NCBI GenBank assembly: GCA_949987705.1
Contig: OX465286.1
Location: 23,282,691-23,346,690 of the forward strand
Length of the DNA stretch: 64,000 nucleotides
Origin: Thereva unica
Lineage: Eukaryota > Arthropoda > Insecta > Diptera > Therevidae
Direction of reading: 5' to 3'
Under the pieces are notes generated by a model that was given only the letters and a program-made list of their open reading frames with translations, had not been told where the DNA came from and did not search any database. The translations under genes were made by a program, and so were the position numbers. This document shows positions 20,061 to 29,545 of this stretch, piece by piece (within the stretch, counting starts at the first letter, position 1; every line of letters starts with the position of its first letter).

Positions 20061-21723
20061 TGACAAGTGTAGTACCCACTCCAAATTTGCAACATGTTTG
20101 CTGACAAATTCATTGAAGTCTTTTGCCCAAAGTCTAATGTAGTACACACTGACCCAGTAAGTACGCGCAATGACACTAGAATTTCTATAACTGATGTATC
20201 TCTATCCCTTGACGATGTAATGACCGGTATAAACAATCTCGACATCAATAAAGGTCATGGTCCTGACAACCTGCCTCCTTTGTTTTTGCAGGGCTGTTCA
20301 AATCAAATTTTGGTTCCCCTCCATATTATCTTCAACAAATCATTATCGACAGGAAAGTTCCCTAAGATATGGAAAAAATCCTATCTTACTCCGATCCATA
20401 AAACATCTAATAAGCACTCGGTGGAAAACTGCAGGGGTATTGCCATCTTATCAACTATTCCTAAACTTTTCGAGAAACTTGTTTACGATAAGATTGCCCC
20501 TCTAATCGACCCATGTCTTAATGAACAGCAACATGGTTTCAGAAAGGGACGATCGACTACTACAAACCTTATGATTCTAACTTCCAATCTACTATTTGCT
20601 ATGGAGAAGGGTCATCAAATAGATACGGTCTATACTGACTTCAGCAAAGCCTTTGATCGTGTTGATCACCATATTTTAAGTAAAAAACTACTAAAATTTG
20701 GAATATCAGGTCCTGCCCTGGAATGGATTAAATCATATCTCGACAACAGAACTCAAGTTGTCACATTCCAAGGATTTCTGTCAAAAGAAATCTCAGTAAC
20801 TTCCGGGGTCCCTCAGGGTAGCCATCTAGGCCCTCTGTTATTCAATATATATATTTATCTCAGACCTGTCGGATACACTGGAAAATATTCCGCATCTCTT
20901 CTATGCCGACGACCTCAAAATTTATAATGTCATAAAGTCCCCGGTCGATGTTCCTTTCTTTCAAACAAAGCTAAACGCGTTGCAAGACTGGTGTACTACC
21001 AATAAATTAGAACTAAACATCAGCAAATATCATGTTATTACCTTCTCCCGCAAAAGAATCACCCAGCTACAGGAATATTATCTCAACGACAAGGCATTAG
21101 ACCGTGTCGATCAAGTTGTAGATCTAGGTATTGTTCTAGACAATAAATTAAACTTCAACTTGCACCACGATAATATTGCTGCAAGAGCCAACAAGCTTCT
21201 GGGCTTTATAAAGAGAAGAGCCCGAGAATTCAATAACGTTCGGGTCACAAAAACTCTTTTCTGTTCGCTCGTCCGCCCTATCTTGGAATATGCGTGCCCG
21301 ATCTGGGACCCTATATTCCAGGTAAGCAGCAGTAGGTTGGAATGAATACAGAAAAAATTTCTCCTCTTCGCTCTGAGAAACCTACACGACCCGCGCGACT
21401 TTTTCAACTTACCGCCCTACACGGACAGACTCAAGAAGTTAGAACTCATGCCGCTGTCACATCGGAGAAAAGTGCTTATCTCGTGCTTTACTTTGGACGT
21501 CCTAAACGATAACGTTAAGGTGCAGTTCCTATCCGATAGAATCAAGTTTAATACCGAAGTTCGTCACAATAGGCATACCAAAATGCTTAAAGAATACCCT
21601 CATCGGACCGAATATGCAAAGAACGAACCCGTCAACAGATGTTGTATGACTTTTAACAGCCATAGTGCTAGTAGGTTTAAGTATGCCTTGTTTGGCAAAT
21701 AAATAAATAAATAAATAAATAAA
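20060..21723 (+). mobile_element. 5'-truncated CR1/Jockey-type LINE
   Basis: A second, distinct LINE, truncated before the RT domain, ending in (ATAA)n at about 21703-21723. The tail has the same repeat type as the element at 9082-12729, and both carry SGVPQGSHLGPLLFN, so they belong to related families. Confidence 0.75.
20094..21702 (+). pseudogene. LINE ORF2 reverse transcriptase, frameshifted
   Basis: RT motifs in order: INKGHGPDNLPPLFL, IHKTSNKHSVENCRGIAIL, EQQHGFRKGRSTTTNL, TVYTDFSKAFDRVD, SGVPQGSHLGPLLFNIY, then after a frame change near 20855-20865 FYADDLKIYN (catalytic). A stop at 21343-21345 lies within SSRLE-stop-IQKKF, after which the frame continues to the terminal stop at about 21702. 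The frame change falls in an expanded TATATATAT run that replaces part of the FINDL-type motif. No endonuclease domain remains. The gene is the reverse-transcribing core of a dead copy. Confidence 0.75.
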
Positions 21724-22315
21724 GCGATTTTTCGAAATTCATCCCCTAAAGGGGTGAAGTGGGGTTTACCCAAACCGCTGGAGCTATAGGGCTGAAATTT
21801 TGACAGTGCATCCCCTTAATGACGTGTACATCCACTAAGAAGCGATTTTGTGAAATTCATTCCCTAATGGGGTGAAATGGGGTTAACCCATCCGGCTGAA
21901 GCAGAAGCTGAAGGGCTTTAATTTTGACCGTGCATCACTATAATAACGTGGACATCCACTTAGGAGCGATTTTTTGAAATTTATTCCCTAAGGGGGTAAA
22001 TTGGGTTAACCTAAACCGCTGGAGCTAAACGGCTGAAATTTTGACAATGCATCTCTATAATGACGTGGACATTCACTAAGAAGCGATTTTTCGAAATTCA
22101 TCCCCTAAAGGGGTGAAATGGGGTTACCAAACTACTGGAGCTTTAGGGCTGAAATTTGGACAGTGAATCCCTATAATGACGTGGACATCCACTAAGAGGC
22201 GATTACTCGAAATTCATCCCCTAAAGGGATGAAATGGGGTTAACCCAAAACTCTGAAGCTGAAGGGCTGAAATTTTGACAGTGCATCCCTATAATCACGA
22301 AGAAATGAATGACTC
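21724..22315. repeat. Minisatellite, five units of about 118 bp
   Basis: Units start at about 21724, 21842, 21966, 22083 and 22199 with GCGATTTTTCGAAATTCATC or close variants. Each contains CCCCTAAAGGGG, GGGGTTAACCCA-like and GGGCTGAAATTTTGACAGTG blocks. The array begins right at the LINE tail, which suggests the LINE inserted into it or recruited its edge. Confidence 0.85.
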
Positions 22316-22611
22316 GAAATTCACTTTATTTAATATTCATTTGTGATTGCTTCATAATTTCTTGCACCCATGTAAATAGGCGAACAAACTTAACGAACGT
22401 TCGTCAAACCCTAAAATGTCACTTCTCTTGATGACATATACATGCCAATCTCTGCTTCAAAACTTGCAGATTGACGCAGCAATTTGTTTACCATATTTAT
22501 TAAAAAAATGCACTATAATAAAACCTTTTTAGGGATAATAACAGCTGTCTTTTTTGTTTGTTTTTTTTTTTTTTGAAGGAAAACATTGCACATAATAAAC
22601 AGTTTTTATTT
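22316..22611. other. Non-coding, probably Helitron interior
   Basis: No coding similarity. It ends in a T-rich stretch (22550-22575) leading to a Helitron-type 3' end. Confidence 0.3.

Positions 22612-22990
<379 letters not shown>

Positions 22991-23035
<45 letters not shown>
22991..23035. repeat. (TA)n microsatellite
   Basis: About 45 bp of uninterrupted TA between the R1 fragment and the Penelope-like element. Confidence 0.95.
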
Positions 23036-23037
<2 letters not shown>

Positions 23038-23083
23038 CAGTAGGAATTTTTGATGTGACCCCTGGGTTTCTTAATGGTGGAGA

Positions 23084-23800
23084 TTGAATATAGCCATTTC
23101 CCTCAAGCATGCACAAATCCGTAAACAAAAACAACTCCTTTTGAAGCTTGAAAATTTAATTAACAACACTTTGTCCAACGATGATAGCCGGGGATTTTTC
23201 ATTTCCCAAAACAATACACAAAAAAAGATTAACATTCAAACGAAAAACAACCACAAGAATAAATTATTGAAATTAACAGAAACATTTAAACATAAACTAA
23301 AACTTAATTTCAACCATGCATGGTTCATCAATAAGACTGAAGTCGAATTTCCAGCAGACATCCGATGGTTGCTGTCATTGGGACACAAATTTGCCTTGCC
23401 CGTTGCAAAACGGAACTTCCCTCTCTTCAAAGTCATAACTGATGGAGAAGAAATGATAAGAACGTTGGAACAGGGTGATCAAGAAACTGCTCGAGCAAAT
23501 TTTACACAAATTTTGCAGAATCATATTCGTACCTCTGCAACGTCATCTTTTGACAAATTTATCACCAAAATTTCAAGTGATGCAAAAAAGTTTTTAAAGG
23601 CACATAAAGACATTTACATTGTTCCCGCTGATAAAGGAAATGTCACAGTTGCCATTTACAAAAACGATTATATCAGTAAGATGAGAGATTTGATGTCAGA
23701 TAGGAGTACGTATAGGATTCTCAGGGTCAACCCAACACTTAAACTCCAAAGTGAGAATTACAATTTTATTAAGGCTTTGTTTGATCAAAACATTATTGGT
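23084..23800 (+). CDS. Penelope-like element, N-terminal part of the ORF
   Basis: The frame includes FINKTEVEFPADIRWLLSLG, KFALPVAKRNFPLFKVI, FDKFITKISSDAKKFLKAH, IYIVPADKGNVTVAIYKNDY and MRDLMSDRSTYRIL. This is the region just upstream of and entering the reverse transcriptase of Penelope-like elements, which couple an RT to a GIY-YIG endonuclease. The sequence runs into the N gap at 23801, so the catalytic RT motifs and endonuclease are not visible. No stop is seen over 239 codons, but there is no clear ATG at the start, so the 5' end is probably truncated or lies in another frame. Strand and family are well supported. Confidence 0.8.
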
Positions 23801-24000
23801 NNNNNNNNNNNNNNNNNNNNNNNNNNNNNNNNNNNNNNNNNNNNNNNNNNNNNNNNNNNNNNNNNNNNNNNNNNNNNNNNNNNNNNNNNNNNNNNNNNNN
23901 NNNNNNNNNNNNNNNNNNNNNNNNNNNNNNNNNNNNNNNNNNNNNNNNNNNNNNNNNNNNNNNNNNNNNNNNNNNNNNNNNNNNNNNNNNNNNNNNNNNN
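23801..24000. other. Assembly gap (200 N)
   Basis: Exactly 200 N, probably a placeholder of unknown true size. The sequence to its right corresponds to the interior of the foldback element seen complete at 31727-32795, so its left part and the rest of the Penelope-like element are missing. Confidence 0.99.
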
Positions 24001-24655
24001 ATGAAATGAATTTTGGACCGCCATCTTGGCTGCCATTTTGAATTTTGAAAATCTGGCCGCAGATTCGTAATCAGCCGCCAAAAATAACCCTTTATACAAG
24101 TTTTGGTGAAAATTGATGACGTTTTCAACTATATCCAGGGCAAAGAATTCAATAAATATCGTAAAAAATTAAAGATTATAAACCAATACTCATAATTTTC
24201 GAAATCCTTAAGGGCCCATCGAAATTTTTGATCGAGGTGTTAGAGTGACTTCTCCCGAACATTTTGACACCAAAAACGTCCATTTTCGAGATAGGGTATT
24301 TGAGAAAATGAATTTTAAAGTTTTTTACTATTTTTTGACCTTTTGACCTTGAATTCGAAATATGTTTATGTTTTTCAGCAAATTTGTTTGTAAACAACCC
24401 CTCTGACCTGAAAACATGTAAAACCTATCAAAAACGTTGACCCCAACGAAAGATATAGAGCCAAAATCGAGAAAGAAAGTCAAAATTCATAAAAATCCCT
24501 AAAAAAGCATTTAATTTTTATTGTCAATATATTGTCGAAAAAATTCTAAAAATTTTTTTTTGTAGCCTTAAATAGTTGCCCAAAGTCCCTGAAAAATTTC
24601 AGCCAAAACGGAGGGGGGTCGAAAAATTTTTGTCCGATTTGACGTAGAATGTCCC
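24001..24655. mobile_element. Foldback-type element, right portion
   Basis: About 99% identical to 32142-32795, ending GACGTAGAATGTCCC. It is the loop and right arm of the long-inverted-repeat element; the left arm is in the gap. Confidence 0.8.
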
Positions 24656-24660
24656 ATATA

Positions 24661-25357
24661 TCTTACTAATATTATAAACGTGAATGTTTGTATGTATGTT
24701 TGTTACTCTTTCACGCAAAAACTACTGAATTGATTTTAATGAAACTTTACAATAATATAGCTCATATATCAGAATAACATATAGGCTATAATTTATAAAA
24801 AAAATTCAACATGGCCGCCGAAAACTCAAAATGGCCACGCAAATTGTGTTCCGATTTCAATGAAAGTTGGTATATAGAGGTTTTTAAGGTCGCTAATAAC
24901 GAATTTGTGGTCAAAACTTATAAATTCAAAATGGCCGTGCCAATATGGCCGGACGAATTTGCCAATTGTGTTCCGATTCCAATGAAAATCGAAATCTGGC
25001 GGATTTTAAGGTTGCAAATAACGAATTTATGATCAAAACTTATAAATTCAAAATGGCCGCGCCAATATGGCCGACGAATTTTTTCCAATTGTATTCCGAT
25101 TGCAATGAAAATCGGTATCTGGGGGCTTTTAGGGCAAACAACGAATTTATGATCAAAGCTTATAAATTCAAAATTGCGGGTCCAATATGACGCACGAATT
25201 TTCCCAAGCCACATTCTGAAATGTAGTAAATTTCTAAAATTCCCTCTAACCAGTATAGAAACAGTAAAAACGGTAGAAAGAGTCGAAGTTTGCAAATTTG
25301 TGCGCCCCTACATTGTCATCACGAGGTTAAACGATGTCATCTATCGCTTCCAAAAAG
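24661..25357 (+). mobile_element. Helitron-like non-autonomous element, 5' part
   Basis: Starts TCTTACTAATATTATAAACG after an A, the expected A|TC Helitron 5' boundary, and matches 32801-33500 almost exactly. The interior has repeated units of about 105 bp with AAATTCAAAATGGCCG...CCAATATGGCC and GAAAATCGnnATCTGG. The 3' end is missing: similarity stops near 25357 at a Tc1-like element. It is non-coding. Confidence 0.6.
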
Positions 25358-25731
25358 TTATAGTTATATATATAGTGGTGGCCATTAAAATAGAGCCACA
25401 ACCATAAATATGCTTTGTGCATCAACTTTAGCACAAATTTATACATATGCTATGATGCAATCTATGATATTAACCAAGCAATAAGTTTAGTACAAGATAC
25501 TATGACTATATCCGCTAGAGTGCATTTCCGTTACTGAACGAAAGCTCATTTTCTCCAGAAGCGTCAAATTCTCCTGGTCAAAAAAATAGAGCCATTGTAT
25601 AAATTTACAGCATTTTGATTTGAGGAAAGTTCTTTGTCAGCGTTATTTGAATTGTAGCATCAGAGCGTAATAGCGATTTTATTAAAAAATAATCAAATTT
25701 TAGGGTATATGCATGTCGAATTTCAGTGAAA

Positions 25732-25955
25732 ATGGGTCACGGAAAACATTGCTCTTTGGAAGAAAGAACAAAAATTTTAACGTTACGGAAGGAAGGAAAA
25801 TCTCAACGGGAGATTTCTAAAATTGTTGGCTGTTCGAAGAAAATGGTTGAGAATGCGCTAAAACCAAAATATTCTGTTGAAAATCTTGGGCGAATAAGAA
25901 AAACTACGGCCCAAACTGATCGGCTCATCGCTAACACCTCAAGAAAAGACCCTTT
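25732..25955 (+). pseudogene. Tc1-like transposase, DNA-binding N-terminus
   Basis: ATG 25732 begins MGHGKHCSLEERTKILTLRK, followed by EGKSQREISKIVGCSKKMVE. This is the first helix-turn-helix of Tc1-type transposases, which binds the terminal repeats. The basic linker GRIRKTTAQTDRLI and a DPFKS motif follow, and then similarity ends at the inversion joint. The catalytic DDE region is not in this frame, so the fragment cannot transpose DNA. Confidence 0.7.
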
Positions 25956-25957
25956 CA

Positions 25958-26192
25958 AGTCCTGTTGTAGGATCCATTTTAATGGCATATTATCCTCCGC
26001 GAATGGGAGCATAATATTTTCAAGTATTTTAACATATTCGTATTGATCCATGTTTTCTTTGATCCAGTAAATTGGTCCAATTCCATACCACGAAAACGAA
26101 CCCCATAGCTTTATGTTCCCTCCTCCGTGTTTCACAGTTTTTTTTTGTGTATTGTGGGAAGAATTCTTTATTTGGAGGCCTTCTAACATAAT
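25958..26192 (-). pseudogene. Tc1-like transposase, catalytic-domain fragment
   Basis: The minus-strand frame shows KTVKHGGGNIKLWGSFSWYG, GPIYWIKENMDQYEYVKILE, NIMLPFAEDNMPLKWILQQ, the stretch leading to the second catalytic Asp of Tc1 transposases (QQD). A 9-A run near 26137 changes the frame from RRPPNKEFFPQYTK. It is inverted relative to the N-terminal half at 25732-25955. It ends at the (TA)n tract at 26193. Confidence 0.7.
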
Positions 26193-26325
<133 letters not shown>

Positions 26326-26512
26326 TTTATACGGGGGATGGTGAGACTCTACATTGACACTTTCTGAGGTTCCCGCACTCAGACCGAGTTTCAGACTCCT
26401 ACTGAATAAACTCACCACCCCTTTGTGTGACGCTTACCCCGCCCGGAACCGCCGCGAGGCATTACTTCGGGCGGGCGTCACCACCATGACCCTTTAGGTG
26501 TCCCTCTCGTCC

Positions 26513-29500
26513 TTACCCATGGGGGTTGCTACTGCTCTCGGCATTTCTTCGCCTTTCTCTGTTTCTTGTGGCTTCTTCTTGCCTTAACTTTCTGTGAATG
26601 GCCTTCAGGGTTTCTTCCACTTTCTTCCACATTTCCTCGGATCTCATCATATGCTCTACGATGTTTTCCGGCGTTAGTGGCGCCTGGGCCGTTTCTTCTA
26701 ATTCCGCCCTTTCCTCGGCGTATCTCGAGCAGGCAAAGAAGACGTGCTCTGCGTCTTCTTCCGTCGCTGGGCATACCGGACACATCGGTGAATCGTCGTG
26801 CCCGAAGCGGTGGAGATATTTCCTATACCCCCCATGTCCGCTCAGGAACTGCGTGAGGTCGTAACTTACTTCCCCACGCTCCCTCGAAACCCATATTCCC
26901 ACGTTAGGGATAAGTCTGTGGGTCCAACGACCCTTAACAGACTCGTCCCACTTCCCCTGCCATTCCCTTAAGGACTCACAGCGCGCAGTCTGCCGCCGTA
27001 CCCTTCTTGGCTGTCCTCTACCGTATTCTGGGTCATAGAGACGCATGCCCTCCATCGCCAGAATGTCTACGGGAATCATCCCCGTTATCACGCACGCTGC
27101 ATCGTCGGACGTGGTCCTGTACGCGCAGCAAGCGCGAAGTGCACTTAGCCTATATGCACCCCTCCATTTTCTGCTATTAGCAGTCCTGTTTAACGCTGCT
27201 GCCCACACTGGCGCTGCGTATAACAGGACTGAGCTGACCACCCTCCCCAGGAGGAGGCGGCGACTCGGTCTAGGGCCCCCAACATTGGGCAGCATTCTTG
27301 CGAGTGCTGCACAAATCGCAGAAGCTTTGTCTGCCGTGCCCTCCAAGTGCGCTTTGAAATTTAGCCTCCGATCGATCATCACTCCCAGGTACCTTAGAGC
27401 GGGCTGTGAGTGGATGATCTGTTCCCCTACCTTGATCCTCACGGATACTGGCTTTCGCCGTTTGCTGATCAGCACTGCTTCAGTTTTGTGCTCAGCAAGC
27501 TTCAACCCAGCGCGTTCTAACCACGCCTTTATTTCCCAGATCGCTTCGTTCGCATACAGTTCGATGTCCTCTGGGTGTTTTCCTTCGACAACTACCCCGA
27601 TATCATCTGCGAACCCGATCGCCACTGCTTCCTTTGGAAGACGAAGCCCCAATACATCATTGTACATTGCGATCCATAGGAGAGGGCCCAGGACGGAACC
27701 TTGCGGGACACCGCATGTTGTCCCGAACACTTTAGGACCATCATCCGAATCACAATGAAGCGACCTACCCTGGAGGTAGTCGGCCACTACACGCACTAGG
27801 TACTTTGGTGTGCCTAGCTTGATCAACGCCTCAACTATTTTGCTCCACCTCGCTGAGTTGAAAGCATTTTTAACGTCGAGGGTTATCAATGCGCAGCAGT
27901 GATTTTTCTCTATGGCGGCTCTTGCTATGCCCACCACCATATTGATTGCATCAGTAGTCGTCCTTGCCTTTCTGAAGCCGAATTGCTTGTCTGACAGGCC
28001 ACCTACCCTTTCGACGCTAGGGAGAATCCTGTTACAGATCACCCGCTCGAAAAGTTTGCCTATGCAACTAAGGAGGCATATCGGTCTGTAGGACGATGGG
28101 TCCCCTAAAGGCTTGTTCGGCTTCGGTAGGAGCACGAGTTTCTGCTGTTTCCATCGCTCCGGGAAGATCCCCTCTCTCAGGCACGCTGTGAAGACTTCAG
28201 CGAACCTGTCTGGCGCTATTGAAGCTGCTAGCTTCGCCGCTTTATTTGGTATGCCATCCATGCCAGGGGCTTTGTTGATGGCTACCTTTTTTGCAGCCTC
28301 CAGAATCTCATCTGCGGTCACCGCAGGTACCTCTTCTGGGTCCACCTGAAGGGTGGGTAGTTCGACGGGGCGTACGTTCTGTGGAAACAGGACGTACACA
28401 ATGCTCTGGAGCAGCGCGGGGCAGGTGATCGGCGGAGAGCGTTTGCCCTTGACCGCTGACATAACCATTTTATAGGCTCCACCCCAGGGGTCCGAGTCTG
28501 CTTCTCTGCACAATCTTTTGAAGTGCTCGGATTTACTTCTAGCGATGGCCTTGTTCAGCCTTTTCCTCGCTTCCTTATATCTCTGAAGGAGTTCATCGAA
28601 ATCCGGACGGTTCCGATTTCTCTGAGTTCTCCTTCTCGCTTTCAGGCAGGCCCTTCGGCAATCGTCGATCTCGGCGTTCCACCAGAAGTTTGGTGGGTGT
28701 TGCCGATTGCCGGCGCGCCGAGGCATGGATGCATCACATGCCCGTTTTAATGAATCTACGATTTGCTCTGCCCCTTCCCTGGCACCCCCTGCCGACCTCG
28801 CATCATGCAGGAATACTTCCTCGAACACCTCTGTGTCGAGTTTATTTACGGCCCATCCTCTATTCATTCCATAGATAGGATTCCTTTTTCCTATACCCTG
28901 GCCAATCTCGAAGATGATGGCTAGGTGGTCGCTGTGCGTGTACAAATCGCTCACCCGCCATTGTAGGTCCTTTGCCACTGAATCACTCACGTAAGTGATG
29001 TCGATTACAGACGATCTCCCACCCCTTTGGAAGGTGTTTTCGCCTCCGGTGTTGACCAACACCACATTTAGTCGCGAGAATACTTCTAGGAGTATGCGCC
29101 CTCTTGCATTCGTTTGTCGACTGCCCCATTCGACAGCCCAAGCATTGAAATCACCCGCTAATATTATCGGGTGATGGCGACTCGCGTCGGCGGCTAACCT
29201 TTCCAACATCGACTCGTACTCGTCTAGTGTCAGGCTTGGCGCCGCATAGCAGCTGTAGACGTGTATTCCGCCTACTTTTGCCCGCGTGAAGCCATTCTCT
29301 GGGCTTCTCATGGTATCTTCCATGGCTCGGCTCCCGCACGTCCATATCGCTGACGTGCCGCTGCTATCATTTATCCAGACGCCGCTGTGCAGGTTTCTAT
29401 ACTGCTCGCAGACGATTGCGACGTCGATTTTCTCCTCATAAACTGTCTGTGCCAGCAGATCTTGTGCCGCTTGACAGTGGTTCAGGTTAATCTGTAGGAA

Positions 29501-29545
29501 CCTTATCTTCGCCTGCTTTTTAGAGCCTCCTTGTACGCCGGACAT
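26513..29545 (-). CDS. R1-clade ORF2: endonuclease-reverse transcriptase
   Basis: A complete 1,010-residue frame from the ATG at 29545 (MSGVQGGSKKQAKIRFLQ). The endonuclease domain has QINLNHCQAAQD, CEQYRNL, LAGDFNAW and YTHSDHLAI. The RT domain has SSYRPICLLSCIGKLFERV, KQFGFRKARTTTDAINM, LDVKNAFNSARW, TCGVPQGSVLGPLLW and the catalytic GFADDIGVVV. The C-terminal zinc motif CPVCPATEEDAEHVFFAC fits C-x2-C-x8-H-x4-C. There is no RNase H. The order and motifs are those of the R1 clade, whose endonucleases are often target-specific. The enzyme nicks the target and primes cDNA synthesis there. The frame overlaps the end of ORF1 by 42 nt in another phase, suggesting reinitiation. Confidence 0.9.
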   Translation of the reverse strand: MSGVQGGSKKQAKIRFLQINLNHCQAAQDLLAQTVYEEKIDVAIVCEQYRNLHSGVWINDSSGTSAIWTCGSRAMEDTMRSPENGFTRAKVGGIHVYSCYAAPSLTLDEYESMLERLAADASRHHPIILAGDFNAWAVEWGSRQTNARGRILLEVFSRLNVVLVNTGGENTFQRGGRSSVIDITYVSDSVAKDLQWRVSDLYTHSDHLAIIFEIGQGIGKRNPIYGMNRGWAVNKLDTEVFEEVFLHDARSAGGAREGAEQIVDSLKRACDASMPRRAGNRQHPPNFWWNAEIDDCRRACLKARRRTQRNRNRPDFDELLQRYKEARKRLNKAIARSKSEHFKRLCREADSDPWGGAYKMVMSAVKGKRSPPITCPALLQSIVYVLFPQNVRPVELPTLQVDPEEVPAVTADEILEAAKKVAINKAPGMDGIPNKAAKLAASIAPDRFAEVFTACLREGIFPERWKQQKLVLLPKPNKPLGDPSSYRPICLLSCIGKLFERVICNRILPSVERVGGLSDKQFGFRKARTTTDAINMVVGIARAAIEKNHCCALITLDVKNAFNSARWSKIVEALIKLGTPKYLVRVVADYLQGRSLHCDSDDGPKVFGTTCGVPQGSVLGPLLWIAMYNDVLGLRLPKEAVAIGFADDIGVVVEGKHPEDIELYANEAIWEIKAWLERAGLKLAEHKTEAVLISKRRKPVSVRIKVGEQIIHSQPALRYLGVMIDRRLNFKAHLEGTADKASAICAALARMLPNVGGPRPSRRLLLGRVVSSVLLYAAPVWAAALNRTANSRKWRGAYRLSALRACCAYRTTSDDAACVITGMIPVDILAMEGMRLYDPEYGRGQPRRVRRQTARCESLREWQGKWDESVKGRWTHRLIPNVGIWVSRERGEVSYDLTQFLSGHGGYRKYLHRFGHDDSPMCPVCPATEEDAEHVFFACSRYAEERAELEETAQAPLTPENIVEHMMRSEEMWKKVEETLKAIHRKLRQEEATRNRERRRNAESSSNPHG

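Larger units (their letters stand above)
25370..26192. mobile_element. Rearranged Tc1-like transposon
   Basis: The left part is in plus orientation, with GTGGTGGCCATTAAAATAGA at about 25374 as candidate TIR and 350 bp later the transposase N-terminus. The right part (about 25956-26192) encodes the catalytic domain on the minus strand. The halves therefore meet tail to tail near 25956, and the right end is replaced by (TA)n. Confidence 0.65.

Noticed and set aside
21724..22315. CRISPR-like array
   Set aside because: Units of about 118 bp are contiguous with no spacers, and the genome is eukaryotic; this is a minisatellite.
24811..25032. Short frames in the Helitron-like interior rich in KFKMAxPIWP
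   Set aside because: They arise from the internal ~105-bp repeat and match no protein family.
27045..27758. 237-codon frame antisense to R1 ORF2, also present at 40175-40822 and 46179-46892
   Set aside because: Its persistence follows from the near identity of the R1 copies and GC-rich codon usage; no recognisable protein.
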